NCBI GenBank assembly: GCA_046732465.1
Contig: JBKPND010000039.1
Location: forward strand, 4,051-68,050
DNA from: DASUPK01 sp046732465
GTDB lineage: Bacteria; Actinomycetota; Thermoleophilia; Solirubrobacterales; 70-9
DNA: 64,000 nt
Direction of reading: 5' to 3'
The notes under the pieces were generated by a model that saw only the letters and a program-made list of their open reading frames with translations, ran no database searches and was not told the DNA's origin. Below are positions 34,958 to 45,140 of this stretch, piece after piece. Every line of letters starts with the position of its first letter. The stretch's first letter is position 1. A program made the translations under genes and the position numbers.

Positions 34958-34970
34958 CCCCCGTCGGGGG
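34958..34970 (-). promoter_or_regulatory. Hairpin covering the rpsT ribosome-binding site
   Basis: On the minus strand, CCCCC-GAC-GGGGG is followed by TCTTTTC and the ATG. The second arm is the only Shine-Dalgarno-like sequence, so folding would hide it. S20 autoregulates its own translation in E. coli; a similar use here is inferred. Confidence 0.4.
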
Positions 34971-34989
34971 CGGCGAAGAGAATAGACCA

Positions 34990-36729
34990 ATGACTCCGCG
35001 CGAACCGTTCGATCCGTCGACCAAGGATTTCCCCGCGGTCTCCCGGGACGCGGTCGAGGAGCGCGAGGCCGAGGGAATAGAGCAGCGCCACGAGGCGGTC
35101 TCAATGGACACGCAGACGTTCATGGCGATCCCGGCGCCCACGCCGACGACACCGTTCGTCCCACCGGAGTTCGACGAGAAGCAGGGACGCCTGGGCCGCT
35201 CGACCGCGTTCTTCTCGATCGCGACCGCCTTCTCCCGGGTGGCGGGCCTGGTGCGCGAGATCGTCGCCGCGAGCTACTTCGGCATCACGGGGCCGATGTC
35301 GGCGTTCACCATCGCGTTCCAGGTCCCCAACCTGGTCCGCTCGCTCTTCGCCGACGCAGCGATCCAGGCCGCCTTCGTCCCGATCTTCACGGAAGAGCTG
35401 GAGAAGGGCAACAAGCGGGAGGCCTTCCGGCTCGCCTCGACGCTGATCTACCTGGTCACGCTGGCCCTCGGCGCGGTCACCGCTCTCTTCGTGATCGCCG
35501 CGCCGCTGATCGTCCCGATCTTCGCTCCGGGCTTCAGCGGCGAGATCCTCGACCTCACGGTCACGCTCTCCCAGATCCTCTTCCCGATCCTGATCCTGCT
35601 GGGCGCGACGGGGATGGTGGTCGGCGTGCTGAACAGCTACGACCGCTTCGCCGCGTTCGCGATCTCGCCGTTCTTCTGGAACGTGGTGATCATCCTCGTG
35701 CTGGTCCTGCTGGAGCCGGCGTTCAGCGGAGACGACCGCATCTACGCGTACGCGATCGGCGTGCTCGTCGGCACCGTCGTGCAGCTCGCCATCCCGGCCT
35801 GGGATCTCCGCAACACGCCCTTCCGCCCGCTGCTTCGGATCGACTGGAACCTGCCCGACGTGCGGCGCGTCCTGCTCCTGATGCTGCCCGTCACCCTCAG
35901 TCTCGGGCTGATCAACTTCGACCTGCTCCTCAACAGCATCGTCGGCACTCTCGTCTCGGAACAGGCCCCGGCGGCGATCGACAAGGCATTCCGCATCTAC
36001 ATGCTGCCCCAGGGAATCTTCTCGGTCGCCGTCGCGACCGTGGCCTTCCCGACCCTGGCGCGCTTTGCGGCGCGGCAGGAGTGGGACAACCTGAGGTCCA
36101 CCATGTCCAACGGGATGCGGCAGATCCTCCTGCTGCTGATCCCCGCCGCCGCGGCCGTCCTGGTGCTCTCGGTCCCGATGACCCGGCTCGTCTATCAGCG
36201 CGGCGAGTTCGACGCGGCGCAGACGCACCTCGTCGCCCAGGCGCTCTTCTGGTTCGCTTTCTCGCTCCCCTTCAACGGCCTCTATCTGCTGCTCACTCGC
36301 ACCTTCTTCAGCCTGCAGCGTCCGTGGGTGCCGACCGCGGTCGCCGGATCGAACCTGGTGGTCGACGTGATCTTCTCGTTCGCCTTCTACTCGCCGTTCG
36401 GGGTCGGCGGGGTGGTCGCGGCCACGGTGATCGCCACGATCTCGAGCGTGGTCGCGCAGGCGGTGATCCTGCGAAGACAGCTGCATGGCCTCGACCTGAC
36501 CCGGCTCTTCGAGACGACCGGGCGGGTGGTCGTCGCGGCGGCGCTGCTCGCCGGGGTGAGCTACCTGGTCTGGTACGGCCTCGATCAGGCCTTGGGCCGC
36601 GCCCTGATCGCCCAGATCGTCTCCCTCGGGGCCGCGCTCGCCGCCGGATTCGCCATCTACTTCGGCGCGGTCCTCGCGCTGCGCGTCCCGGAGGCCGATC
36701 AGATCATGCGGCTGCTGCGCCGGATCTAG
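34990..36729 (+). CDS. murJ: Lipid II flippase MurJ
   Basis: This is a 579-residue membrane protein with 14 or so helices that flips lipid II across the membrane. It has the MOP-superfamily MurJ pattern: FFSIATAFSRVAGLVREIVA, then FGITGPMSAFTIAFQVPNLV and LFADAAIQAAFVPIFTEELE. RLVYQRGEFDAAQTHLVAQA is near the C-terminal half. It has a hydrophilic N-terminal extension of about 65 residues before the first helix; a shorter start at ATG 35104 would remove part of it. Its stop shares CTAG with the convergent soxR stop. Confidence 0.93.
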   Translation: MTPREPFDPSTKDFPAVSRDAVEEREAEGIEQRHEAVSMDTQTFMAIPAPTPTTPFVPPEFDEKQGRLGRSTAFFSIATAFSRVAGLVREIVAASYFGITGPMSAFTIAFQVPNLVRSLFADAAIQAAFVPIFTEELEKGNKREAFRLASTLIYLVTLALGAVTALFVIAAPLIVPIFAPGFSGEILDLTVTLSQILFPILILLGATGMVVGVLNSYDRFAAFAISPFFWNVVIILVLVLLEPAFSGDDRIYAYAIGVLVGTVVQLAIPAWDLRNTPFRPLLRIDWNLPDVRRVLLLMLPVTLSLGLINFDLLLNSIVGTLVSEQAPAAIDKAFRIYMLPQGIFSVAVATVAFPTLARFAARQEWDNLRSTMSNGMRQILLLLIPAAAAVLVLSVPMTRLVYQRGEFDAAQTHLVAQALFWFAFSLPFNGLYLLLTRTFFSLQRPWVPTAVAGSNLVVDVIFSFAFYSPFGVGGVVAATVIATISSVVAQAVILRRQLHGLDLTRLFETTGRVVVAAALLAGVSYLVWYGLDQALGRALIAQIVSLGAALAAGFAIYFGAVLALRVPEADQIMRLLRRI

Positions 36730-37217
36730 GCTGGCCTGGGGTCGCCGACCCAGTAGCGGGGGCCGGGCCCCGAGCGCCCGGCGCTATCGCCCGGATTGGC
36801 GAGCTGACAGCGGTCGAGCGAGAGGCAGCCGCACCCGATGCACTCGGTGAGCCCGGCGCGCAGCCGCTCGAGCTCCCCGATCCGCTCGTCGATCCGCGAG
36901 GTCCAGCCGGCCGAGAGACGCGACCAGTCGCGGCGGTTGGGAGCGTGGTCGCCGGGCAGCTTGTCGAGCTCCCCCTTGATCTCCTCGAGCGTCAGCCCGA
37001 TTCGCTGCGCGAAGACGATGAAGGCGATTCGGCGAAGCACGGGCCGCTGGTAGCGGCGATGGCCGGAGCCCGCGCGCTCGGACCCGATCAGCCCGCGGTC
37101 CTCATAGAAGCGCAGGGCGGAGGCCGCGACGCCGCTTCGCTTCGCCACCTCGCCGATGGTGAGCAGATCGTTCACCCGGTGCAGGAAAGCAGGATTCGGC
37201 CTTGACTTCAAGCTCAC
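36726..37217 (-). CDS. soxR: Redox-sensitive transcriptional activator SoxR
   Basis: SoxR is a MerR-family regulator that senses redox-active compounds through a [2Fe-2S] cluster. The helix-turn-helix LLTIGEVAKRSGVAASALRF and wing ERAGSGHRRYQRPV are followed by a dimerisation helix and the cluster motif CIGCGCLSLDRC (CX2CXCX5C), exactly as in SoxR. GTG 37217 lies inside the divergent SoxR operator, so the shorter start GTG 37175 (VNDLLTIGEV) is equally plausible. The gene faces away from a DUF5519 gene whose promoter carries the binding site. Confidence 0.95.
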   Translation of the reverse strand: MSLKSRPNPAFLHRVNDLLTIGEVAKRSGVAASALRFYEDRGLIGSERAGSGHRRYQRPVLRRIAFIVFAQRIGLTLEEIKGELDKLPGDHAPNRRDWSRLSAGWTSRIDERIGELERLRAGLTECIGCGCLSLDRCQLANPGDSAGRSGPGPRYWVGDPRPA

Positions 37218-37232
37218 TTGAGCTTGTAGTTT
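37202..37232 (+). promoter_or_regulatory. SoxR-type promoter with a 19-bp spacer
   Basis: The -35 TTGACT (37202-37207) and -10 TAGTTT (37227-37232) are separated by 19 bp, the overlong spacing typical of MerR-activated promoters. The spacer holds the palindrome TCAAG-CTCA-CTTGA, close to the E. coli soxS site TCAAGTTAACTTGA. It directs transcription of the gene at 37259. Confidence 0.85.
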
Positions 37233-37258
37233 GAAGAACCCACTGCCGAGGAGGCCCG

Positions 37259-37621
37259 ATGAGCGAGACCAGAACAGCCAGTCAGCGGATCACCGACGAG
37301 GTGACGTCGTGGCCCGGCGTCGAGGCCGGCTACGGCAAACGCGGTGAATGGGGCTTCCGGGTCAACGGCCATGAGGTCGGGCACCTGCACGGCGACCATG
37401 CGGCGCACTTCAGCTTCGGCAAGGAGGTCGGCACGGCGCTGCGCGAGCAGGGCCGAGTGGTCGATCACCCCGTCTTTCCGGGCAAGAACGCCATGGCGGC
37501 GCGCCGGATCGACGGCGAGGACGACGTCCGCGACGTGATCGAGCTGATGCGGCTGAACTACGACCGCATCGTGGCTCGCTACGGCCTGGCGTCGCAGCAG
37601 CCGGCTAAGCCGACCGCCTGA
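37259..37621 (+). CDS. DUF5519 (luciferase-family) protein, predicted SoxR target
   Basis: This is a 120-residue cytoplasmic protein beginning MSETRTASQRITDEVTSWPG. It resembles DUF5519, annotated elsewhere as luciferase family protein, with EWGFRVNGHEVGHLHGDHAA and FSFGKEVGTALREQGRVV. The conserved histidines of HEVGHLHGDH suggest a binding or catalytic site; the biochemical role is unknown. GAGGAGG precedes the ATG. The promoter places it under SoxR, so it may help against redox-cycling compounds (inference). Confidence 0.75.
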   Translation: MSETRTASQRITDEVTSWPGVEAGYGKRGEWGFRVNGHEVGHLHGDHAAHFSFGKEVGTALREQGRVVDHPVFPGKNAMAARRIDGEDDVRDVIELMRLNYDRIVARYGLASQQPAKPTA

Positions 37622-38384
37622 GCTCGGCAATCGCGTACGGGCTCGTGATCCGGAACGCCTCCGGATCCTCGTTCGCCTCCAGGTAGATCCGGCGCATCCC
37701 CTCGCGCACCTCGTCGGCGCGACCCGCACTCTCGAGGACGGGCCGCGCGGCGATCGTGAGCGGGTGGTTTTCACCTTCGATCCGCATGAACTCGTCGACC
37801 GAGGGAGCGTGGAACGCCAGGCGGTGCTCGGTGAGCGAGACGGAGAAGCCGTGTGGCTCGAAGAGACGGGACAGGGCTTCGCGCTCGTGCCACGGAAACG
37901 GAGGTTCGGCCGGCGGCTGATTGCGGATCTCGGCCACTGTCCCTCGGACGAAACGAACCGCGTCCGAGATCGGGCCGCCCGGGATCCAGACCCCGAGCAC
38001 GACTCGGGCGCTGGCCTTAGTGACGCGCGCGATCTCGGCGGCGGCCGCGGCAGGGTCGGGGGCGAAGATCACCCCGAAGACGGAGACCACCGCATCCGCC
38101 TCGGCATCTGTGACGGGCATCGAAGCCGCCTCACCGGGCACGAACTCGGCGTCGAGATCGCCGTCCTCGGCCGCGGCGGCCGCGACCTCGAGCAGCCGCT
38201 CCGCGGGATCGACGCCGATCACCCTGGCCCCGCGCTCCGCCACCAGCAGCGCGGCGTTCCCGGTTCCGCAGCCGACGTCGACGAACGTCTCGCCGGCGAC
38301 GGGGTCGGCGATGTCCACCACGACCTCGGCGGCGGGCAAGAGCTGCAAGGCGATTCGCTCGTATTGGCCCAGGCCCCAGTCCAC
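37605..38384 (-). CDS. Class I SAM-dependent methyltransferase
   Basis: This is a 259-residue methyltransferase. It begins VDWGLGQYERIALQLLPAAE. Motif I is FVDVGCGTGNAALLVAERGA, motif II is GVDPAERLLEVAA and motif III is FGVIFAPDPAAAAAEIARVT. The C-terminal part includes PFPWHEREALSRLFEPHGF, typical of the UbiE/TIGR-type small-molecule group; the substrate is unknown. GTG 38384 is preferred because TAGAGT lies 8 bases upstream, while longer frames run into the lepA promoter. It converges on the DUF5519 gene with a 17-base overlap. Confidence 0.88.
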   Translation of the reverse strand: MDWGLGQYERIALQLLPAAEVVVDIADPVAGETFVDVGCGTGNAALLVAERGARVIGVDPAERLLEVAAAAAEDGDLDAEFVPGEAASMPVTDAEADAVVSVFGVIFAPDPAAAAAEIARVTKASARVVLGVWIPGGPISDAVRFVRGTVAEIRNQPPAEPPFPWHEREALSRLFEPHGFSVSLTEHRLAFHAPSVDEFMRIEGENHPLTIAARPVLESAGRADEVREGMRRIYLEANEDPEAFRITSPYAIAELRRSA

Positions 38385-38392
38385 GGCGGCGG

Positions 38393-38398
38393 ACTCTA
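38393..38398 (-). promoter_or_regulatory. -10 element for a leaderless mRNA (methyltransferase)
   Basis: On the minus strand, TAGAGT is followed by 8 bases and GTG 38384. Confidence 0.45.
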
Positions 38399-38438
38399 GC
38401 TCCGGGCAAGCCGGCGCATCTACCCTTCCAGTCCGCAG

Positions 38439-40227
<1,789 letters not shown>

Positions 40228-40241
<14 letters not shown>

Positions 40242-40644
40242 GGAGGAGCGGATTGCCCTGGCCCAGGGCGGGATGGACGCCTTCAACGAGGGGGATGTGC
40301 CGCGGATGCTGGCTGTGCTCGCGGAGGACGTGGAGGTCTATGCATCACCCGACTTGGTCAATGCCGGCACCTATCACGCACACGACGGGTTCGTCTCCTG
40401 GATCCGGTCCTGGACCGAGGCCTGGGAGGAGATCAGCGCGGAGGTGACGCAACACAGGCCCGTGGGCGAACGCCACGTCATCACCGCGATCCACCAGGAG
40501 GGCCGCGGCCGCGGCGGCATCGAGGTGAGCATGGACATCGCCTTCCTCTTCGACGTGAACGAGGAGGGGCGGTGCACCTACCTCGCGATGCTGCCGACCC
40601 CTGAGCAGGCCGTCGAGATGGCCGAGGAGCGCGAGCGCAGCTAG
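40228..40644 (+). CDS. SnoaL-like (NTF2-fold) protein
   Basis: This is a 138-residue NTF2-fold protein beginning MAPSREERIALAQGGMDAFN. It shows the SnoaL-like cone pattern: GDVPRMLAVLAEDVEVYASP, then YHAHDGFVSWIRSWTEAWEE, and strands ending in CTYLAMLPTPEQAVEM. Such proteins are small-molecule isomerases, hydrolases or binding proteins; no specific activity is evident. The start overlaps lepA by 14 bases in another frame, so translation is probably coupled. It converges on a membrane protein gene (4-base overlap). Confidence 0.8.
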
Positions 40645-41255
40645 GCGCTCACGCGGCGCAGCGGCAGGCCCAGGCGCCCCTCGACCTTGGCCAGCGGATC
40701 CCGGCCACCCTCGGTCAACAGCACCACCTCGTCGGCGGGGTAGCCGCGGAGCTCGTCCTCCAGCGCCTGAGCCGGATCCGGATCCCCGACGGAACCGCTC
40801 ACCGGCAGCCCGGCCGCCACCAGGACCCCGGCCGAACGGGCCAGGCGCGCCTCGGCCTCGTGGCGAGCTTCATCCTCGGCAGAGAGCCAGCGGTCGAGCC
40901 GATGGCTCGGGACCGGGACCAGCAGCCGAACATCGGATGGCGAGCCGGTGATGTCGGCGATCCGCTGGGCGGCCGCGGGGGTCGCCTCGGCAACCGCGAG
41001 CACCAGGACGCGATAACCGTCCTCATCCGCCGCGGCCACCTCCAGCTTGGGCTGCGGTTTGGAGCGGGCGGCGAACACGATCACCGAGGTCGCCGCGACC
41101 GCCCCGACCGCCATCCCGAGTCCCGCCCCGAAGCTGCCGGCGAGCGCCATCGCCGCGACGATCGGGACGCCGATCGCCGCGATGATCAGCGGAATGGCGA
41201 AGGGGCGGAATCGAATCCCACCCTCTTTGTCCCTGGTGGTGAGGAACGGAGACAC
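40641..41255 (-). CDS. Membrane-anchored universal-stress-like protein
   Basis: This is a 204-residue protein. Two hydrophobic segments at about residues 19-62 (PLIIAAIGVPIVAAMALAGS and GMAVGAVAATSVIVFAA) are followed by an alpha/beta domain. VLVLAVAEATPAAAQRIAD, VRLLVPVPSH and DEVVLLTEGGRDP follow the order of a universal-stress or FAD-less flavodoxin-like fold. The domain lacks a clear ATP loop. I would describe it as Usp-like, cytoplasmic and membrane-tethered. The role is unknown. Confidence 0.6.
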   Translation of the reverse strand: MSPFLTTRDKEGGIRFRPFAIPLIIAAIGVPIVAAMALAGSFGAGLGMAVGAVAATSVIVFAARSKPQPKLEVAAADEDGYRVLVLAVAEATPAAAQRIADITGSPSDVRLLVPVPSHRLDRWLSAEDEARHEAEARLARSAGVLVAAGLPVSGSVGDPDPAQALEDELRGYPADEVVLLTEGGRDPLAKVEGRLGLPLRRVSA

Positions 41256-41309
41256 CCTCGATACCTACCCTAGCCCGCACCGGGAAAGCGCCTGAATCCG
41301 CTCGGAACC

Positions 41310-41315
41310 TAGAAT
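41310..41315 (+). promoter_or_regulatory. -10 element for the MaoC pair
   Basis: TAGAAT is followed by 10 bases and ATG 41326, with no Shine-Dalgarno sequence. Confidence 0.4.
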
Positions 41316-41325
41316 CCCGCGGCCG

Positions 41326-41766
41326 ATGGCCCTGAAGACCGACGGGATCGGAAAGCAGTGGGATCCGGCCACCTACGAGGTCGGGGCGGAGAAGATCCGC
41401 GAGTTCTCCGACGCCGTCGGAGCGGCCAACCCCGTTCATCGCGACCACGAGGCGGCCAAGGCGGCCGGCTTCCGCGACCTGGTCGCCCCGCCGATGTTCT
41501 GCGTGGTCTACAGCGCCCGCGCGATGGGACCGGCGATCCTGGACCCGGAGATCGGCATCGACCTCGCAACGATGCTGCACGGCTCCCAGGAATTCGAGTG
41601 GGAGGAGCCGGTCTGCGACGGCGACGTGATCTCGACCACGGCCACCTGCAGGGAGATCTACGAGAGGAACGGCATGGGCTTCTACGTCTTCGAGACGATC
41701 TCGACGAACCAGGAGCGCGAGCAGACCGTGAAGGGCACCTGGACCAACATCGTGAGGGGCGTCTGA
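41326..41766 (+). CDS. MaoC-like dehydratase subunit (HadA/HadC type)
   Basis: This is a 146-residue single hot-dog domain. WDPATYEVGAEKIREFSDAV and LVAPPMFCVVYSARA fit the N-terminal half of eukaryotic hydratase 2 and mycobacterial HadA/HadC, the non-catalytic partner of a (3R)-hydroxyacyl-ACP dehydratase. The next gene overlaps it at TGATG and carries the catalytic motif. Together they would form a heterodimer acting in fatty-acid elongation. It is followed by hrcA. Confidence 0.85.
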   Translation: MALKTDGIGKQWDPATYEVGAEKIREFSDAVGAANPVHRDHEAAKAAGFRDLVAPPMFCVVYSARAMGPAILDPEIGIDLATMLHGSQEFEWEEPVCDGDVISTTATCREIYERNGMGFYVFETISTNQEREQTVKGTWTNIVRGV

Positions 41767-42158
41767 TGGACCTGAATCCCGGCGACTCGATCCCCGAGCT
41801 CAAGGTGACGCCCGACAAGTACCTGCCGCACCGCTACGCGGGGGCCTCCGGGGACTTCAACCCGATCCACATCGACCCGGAGTTCGCGAAGCAGGTCGGC
41901 CTGCCCGGGAACATCCTGCACGGGCTCTGGATGATGGCCCAGGTGGCGCGGGGCAACGCGCAGCTCGCCGATGGCGATCCACGCGCCCTGAAGCGGCTCT
42001 CGGTCCAGTTCAGGGGCATGGGCTTCCCCGAACAGGAGCTGGTCGTGAGCGGCACCGTCAAGGAGGCCGACGGCGACCGGGTCGTCATCGACACCGCCGC
42101 TGCGCAGGGCGATAACCAGGTGATTCGCAACGCGGAGGCCGAGGTTCACGTCTCGTAG
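41766..42158 (+). CDS. MaoC-like dehydratase, catalytic subunit (HadB type)
   Basis: This is a 130-residue hot-dog protein. The hydratase motif is YAGASGDFNPIHIDPEFA, with Asp and His in the usual places, followed by GNILHGLWMMAQVARGN. It is the catalytic half of a (3R)-hydroxyacyl-ACP dehydratase of the HadB class. ATG 41766 shares one base with the stop of the partner gene. A 27-base gap separates it from hrcA. Confidence 0.88.
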   Translation: MDLNPGDSIPELKVTPDKYLPHRYAGASGDFNPIHIDPEFAKQVGLPGNILHGLWMMAQVARGNAQLADGDPRALKRLSVQFRGMGFPEQELVVSGTVKEADGDRVVIDTAAAQGDNQVIRNAEAEVHVS

Positions 42159-42185
42159 TTCGGCGTTCCTATCCTTAGTGGCGTC

Positions 42186-43214
42186 GTGTTGAGCGAACGC
42201 CAAAGCCAGATCCTGAGGTTGGTGGTCGAACGCTACGTCGATGACGGGCGGCCGGTTGGGTCGCGCGCGCTCGCCAACCGCCCCGACATCGACTGGAGCT
42301 CCTCTACGGTGCGGGCCGAGCTCGCCACCCTGGAGGACGAGGGCTTCCTCACCCACCCCCACACCTCCGCCGGCCGCGTCCCCACCGACAGCGGCTACCG
42401 CTTCTACGTCGAGGCGCTCCTCGCCCGGCAGGAGCGGCTTCCCCGGCCCAGCTCGGACGATCTCGGCCTGACGCGCATGCGCCGTGAGGTCGACGTAGCG
42501 ATCCGCGAGACCACCACCGCCCTTTCCCAGATCACCGACCTGGTGGCGTTGGTCTCCGCCCCGCCGCTGCACACGGCGACCATCCACCGGATCGAGGTGC
42601 TGCGGCTGCAGCCGCGGGTGGTGATGGTGGTCGTGATCGCCTCGAACGGGGGCGTCACCAAGCGGGCCTTCACCTTCGAGCAGGAGGTCGACCCCGGCCT
42701 CGTCGAGTGGGCCGCCAGCTACCTGAATGAACGGCTCTCGGGGCTCGGCCTGGGGGCGCGAATGGTGGTCGACCGGCTCCGCGACCCCGAGCTTGGTGCT
42801 CAGGAGCAGGGCTTCCTGGCGGAGATCGCGAGCGCCTTCACCGACCTCGAGGAGTCCGCCGAGGACACGCTCTACGTCGACGGCGCCACACGGCTGCTTT
42901 CCGAGGAGCACCTGGCCGATCTGCCCCACGCCGACGATCTGATGCGGACGCTCGAGCACCGGGTGAACGTCCTGCGGGCCCTTCGCACTGCGATCGACCA
43001 GCGCTCGGTCTTCGTCTGGATCGGCGGCGAGAACCCGGCGCCGGAGCTGCGCTCGGTGAGCGTGGTCGGTGCCAACTACGGCCTCGGCTACCGCAACCTC
43101 GGGTCGGTCGGGATCATCGGGCCGCTGCGGATGGACTACGCGACCGCGATCGCCAGCGTGCGGGGAGCGGCCGGCGAGCTCTCCCGGTTCTTCGAGACGG
43201 TCTACGACGAGTAG
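42186..43214 (+). CDS. hrcA: Heat-shock repressor HrcA
   Basis: HrcA represses heat-shock genes by binding CIRCE elements. The 342 residues begin LSERQSQILRLVVERYVDDG with a winged helix (SSSTVRAELATLEDEGFL, then HPHTSAGRVPTDSGYRFYV). The C-terminal GAF-like part includes ITDLVALVSAPPL and SVVGANYGLGYRNLGSVGII. GTG 42186 is used; TATCCT lies 10 bases before it. I saw no CIRCE inverted repeat upstream. dnaJ follows after 10 bases. Confidence 0.95.
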   Translation: MLSERQSQILRLVVERYVDDGRPVGSRALANRPDIDWSSSTVRAELATLEDEGFLTHPHTSAGRVPTDSGYRFYVEALLARQERLPRPSSDDLGLTRMRREVDVAIRETTTALSQITDLVALVSAPPLHTATIHRIEVLRLQPRVVMVVVIASNGGVTKRAFTFEQEVDPGLVEWAASYLNERLSGLGLGARMVVDRLRDPELGAQEQGFLAEIASAFTDLEESAEDTLYVDGATRLLSEEHLADLPHADDLMRTLEHRVNVLRALRTAIDQRSVFVWIGGENPAPELRSVSVVGANYGLGYRNLGSVGIIGPLRMDYATAIASVRGAAGELSRFFETVYDE

Positions 43215-43224
43215 CCGCCACCCG

Positions 43225-44313
43225 ATGGCTGCGACCAAGCGCGACTACTACGAGGTGCTGGGCGTCGACCGGAGCGCCTCCGACGCCGACATCAAGAAGG
43301 CCTTCCGCTCGCTGGCCCGCGAGCTCCATCCCGACGTCAACGCCCACGACCCCGAGGCCGAGGAGAAGTTCAAGGAGGCCGCCGAGGCCTATGAGGTGCT
43401 CTCCGACCGCGAGCGGCGCGAGACCTACGACCAGTTCGGACACAAGGGACTGCGTTTCGAGGGCTTCGAGCCGGGCGTCTCCTTCGGCAGCCTTCAGGGC
43501 ATCTTCGACGCGATCTTCGGTGGCGGCGACCCCTTCTTCGGAGGCTTCGGCCAGGGGCCGGACACCGGCGCCGATGTCGGGGCGGTGATCGAGATCGGCC
43601 TCAAGGACGTGCTGGAGGATCAGAAGCGCGAGGTCTCATTCGAAGCCGTCGGCGTGTGCGAGCACTGCCGGGGCAACGGCGCGGAGCCGGGTACGCCGAT
43701 CGAGACGTGCCCCAAGTGCCGCGGCACCGGGCAGCTCCGAGAGGTGACCCGCAGCGTCTTCGGCCAAGTGGTCCGCGCGATGCAGTGCGATCGGTGCGGC
43801 GGCGACGGAAGGATTCCCGAGACCCCATGCGAGCGCTGTGGCGGCGAGGGGCGCGTGGCGGAGATGCGCAACTGGGAGGTCGACATCCCGGCGGGGATCG
43901 ATGACGGCCAACGCATTCGAATCACCGGGGCCGGGCACGCCGGGGCGGCCGGCGGCAGGCAGGGCGACCTCTACGTGGAGGTGAGGATCGACGCGGACGA
44001 GCGATTCACTCGTCAGGGCACCGAGCTGATCACCCGGGCCGAGGTCCCGGTGACGACGGCGCTCGTCGGCGGCGAGGTGTTCGTGCCGACCCTGCAGGGT
44101 GAGGTCGCGATGGAGGTCCCGGCTGGGACGCAGCACGGCGACGTATCGCTGCTCGATGGGCGCGGCCTGCCGCCGCTCCACGGAGGGCGCCGCGGCGACC
44201 AGCACGTGGTCTTCGAGCTCGTGGTGCCCACCGACCTCGATCCGGAGCAGCGGGAGGCCGCAGAGCGGCTCGCCGAGACCCTCGGGCAAAGGCAGCCCTC
44301 CCCGCGTAGATGA
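43225..44313 (+). CDS. dnaJ: Chaperone DnaJ
   Basis: DnaJ stimulates the DnaK ATPase and delivers substrates. It has 362 residues. The J domain begins KRDYYEVLGVDRSASD with HPD in RELHPDVN. A Gly/Phe region follows (GGGDPFFGGFGQG). The zinc domain has four CxxCxGxG repeats: CEHCRGNG, CPKCRGTG, CDRCGGDG and CERCGGEG. The C-terminal substrate domains are complete. It overlaps prmA by 4 bases (ATGA). Confidence 0.97.
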   Translation: MAATKRDYYEVLGVDRSASDADIKKAFRSLARELHPDVNAHDPEAEEKFKEAAEAYEVLSDRERRETYDQFGHKGLRFEGFEPGVSFGSLQGIFDAIFGGGDPFFGGFGQGPDTGADVGAVIEIGLKDVLEDQKREVSFEAVGVCEHCRGNGAEPGTPIETCPKCRGTGQLREVTRSVFGQVVRAMQCDRCGGDGRIPETPCERCGGEGRVAEMRNWEVDIPAGIDDGQRIRITGAGHAGAAGGRQGDLYVEVRIDADERFTRQGTELITRAEVPVTTALVGGEVFVPTLQGEVAMEVPAGTQHGDVSLLDGRGLPPLHGGRRGDQHVVFELVVPTDLDPEQREAAERLAETLGQRQPSPRR

Positions 44314-45140
44314 TCCGCTTGGCGGTTCGCTGCGAGCCGGAGTACGCGGACGAGGTGATGACCAACCTGCTCGAGCTCGCGCCGAACGGGCTCGAGGAGG
44401 AGCGCGGCCCGGGCTGGGTCGAGTTCGCGATCTACGGACCGCCGGGCGAGGTCCCGGAGCTCGGCGAGCTCCAGGCGGCCGCGGGCGGAGGGCTGGTCGA
44501 TGTCACCACGACCTCTGTGCCGGATGACTGGGCGGATCGCTGGGCCGACTTCCATCGGCCGATCGAGGTCGGTGGCAGGGTCGGCGTCCGCCCGTCGTGG
44601 TGGCAGCCCAAGGATGGATTGATTGACGTCGTGGTCGACCCGGGCCGCGCCTTCGGGACCGGCGGACACCCCACGACGCGCCTCTGCCTCGCCTTGCTGA
44701 TCGAGCTCGAAGAGGCGGGTGAGTCTGGGCCGATCGCCGACTGGGGCACCGGTTCGGGAGTGCTGGCGATCGCGGCGGCCAAGCTGGGCTGGGGCCCCGT
44801 CACCGGCTGCGACCGGGAGGAGGCGTCGCTGGAGACCGCGCGTGCCAACGCCGAGGCGAACGGGGTGGAGCTCGCGCTCGAGCGGCTCGACGTTCGGGAG
44901 AGTGCGCCGCCGATCGCGCCGACGGTCGTCGCGAACCTCACCGCCAACCTGCTCAGGGACTGTGCCCGTCAGATTGCGCCCGGGACCGAGTCTCCGAGGA
45001 TCCTTGTCTGTTCCGGGATGCTCGAGTCCGAGACCGATGAGGTGGCCGCAGCGTTCGCCGCCCTGGGAATGGCGGAAGAGGAGAGGCGGTCGGAGGGCGA
45101 GTGGGCGGCGCTGCTGCTGCGCGGCGGTCAGGCCGGCTGA
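44310..45140 (+). CDS. prmA: Ribosomal protein L11 methyltransferase
   Basis: PrmA trimethylates ribosomal protein L11. The 276 residues have an N-terminal substrate-binding region (VRCEPEYADEVMTNLLELAP) and the SAM domain with FGTGGHPTTRLCLALL, DWGTGSGVLAIAAAKLG and NLTANLL, the diagnostic NPPY-like site in PrmA form. The start overlaps dnaJ and the stop overlaps murI by one base (TGATG), so hrcA-dnaJ-prmA-murI is one operon. Confidence 0.94.
   Translation: MIRLAVRCEPEYADEVMTNLLELAPNGLEEERGPGWVEFAIYGPPGEVPELGELQAAAGGGLVDVTTTSVPDDWADRWADFHRPIEVGGRVGVRPSWWQPKDGLIDVVVDPGRAFGTGGHPTTRLCLALLIELEEAGESGPIADWGTGSGVLAIAAAKLGWGPVTGCDREEASLETARANAEANGVELALERLDVRESAPPIAPTVVANLTANLLRDCARQIAPGTESPRILVCSGMLESETDEVAAAFAALGMAEEERRSEGEWAALLLRGGQAG

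Noticed and set aside
42100..42190. CIRCE element upstream of hrcA
   Set aside because: No TTAGCACTC/GAGTGCTAA inverted repeat or close variant was found.
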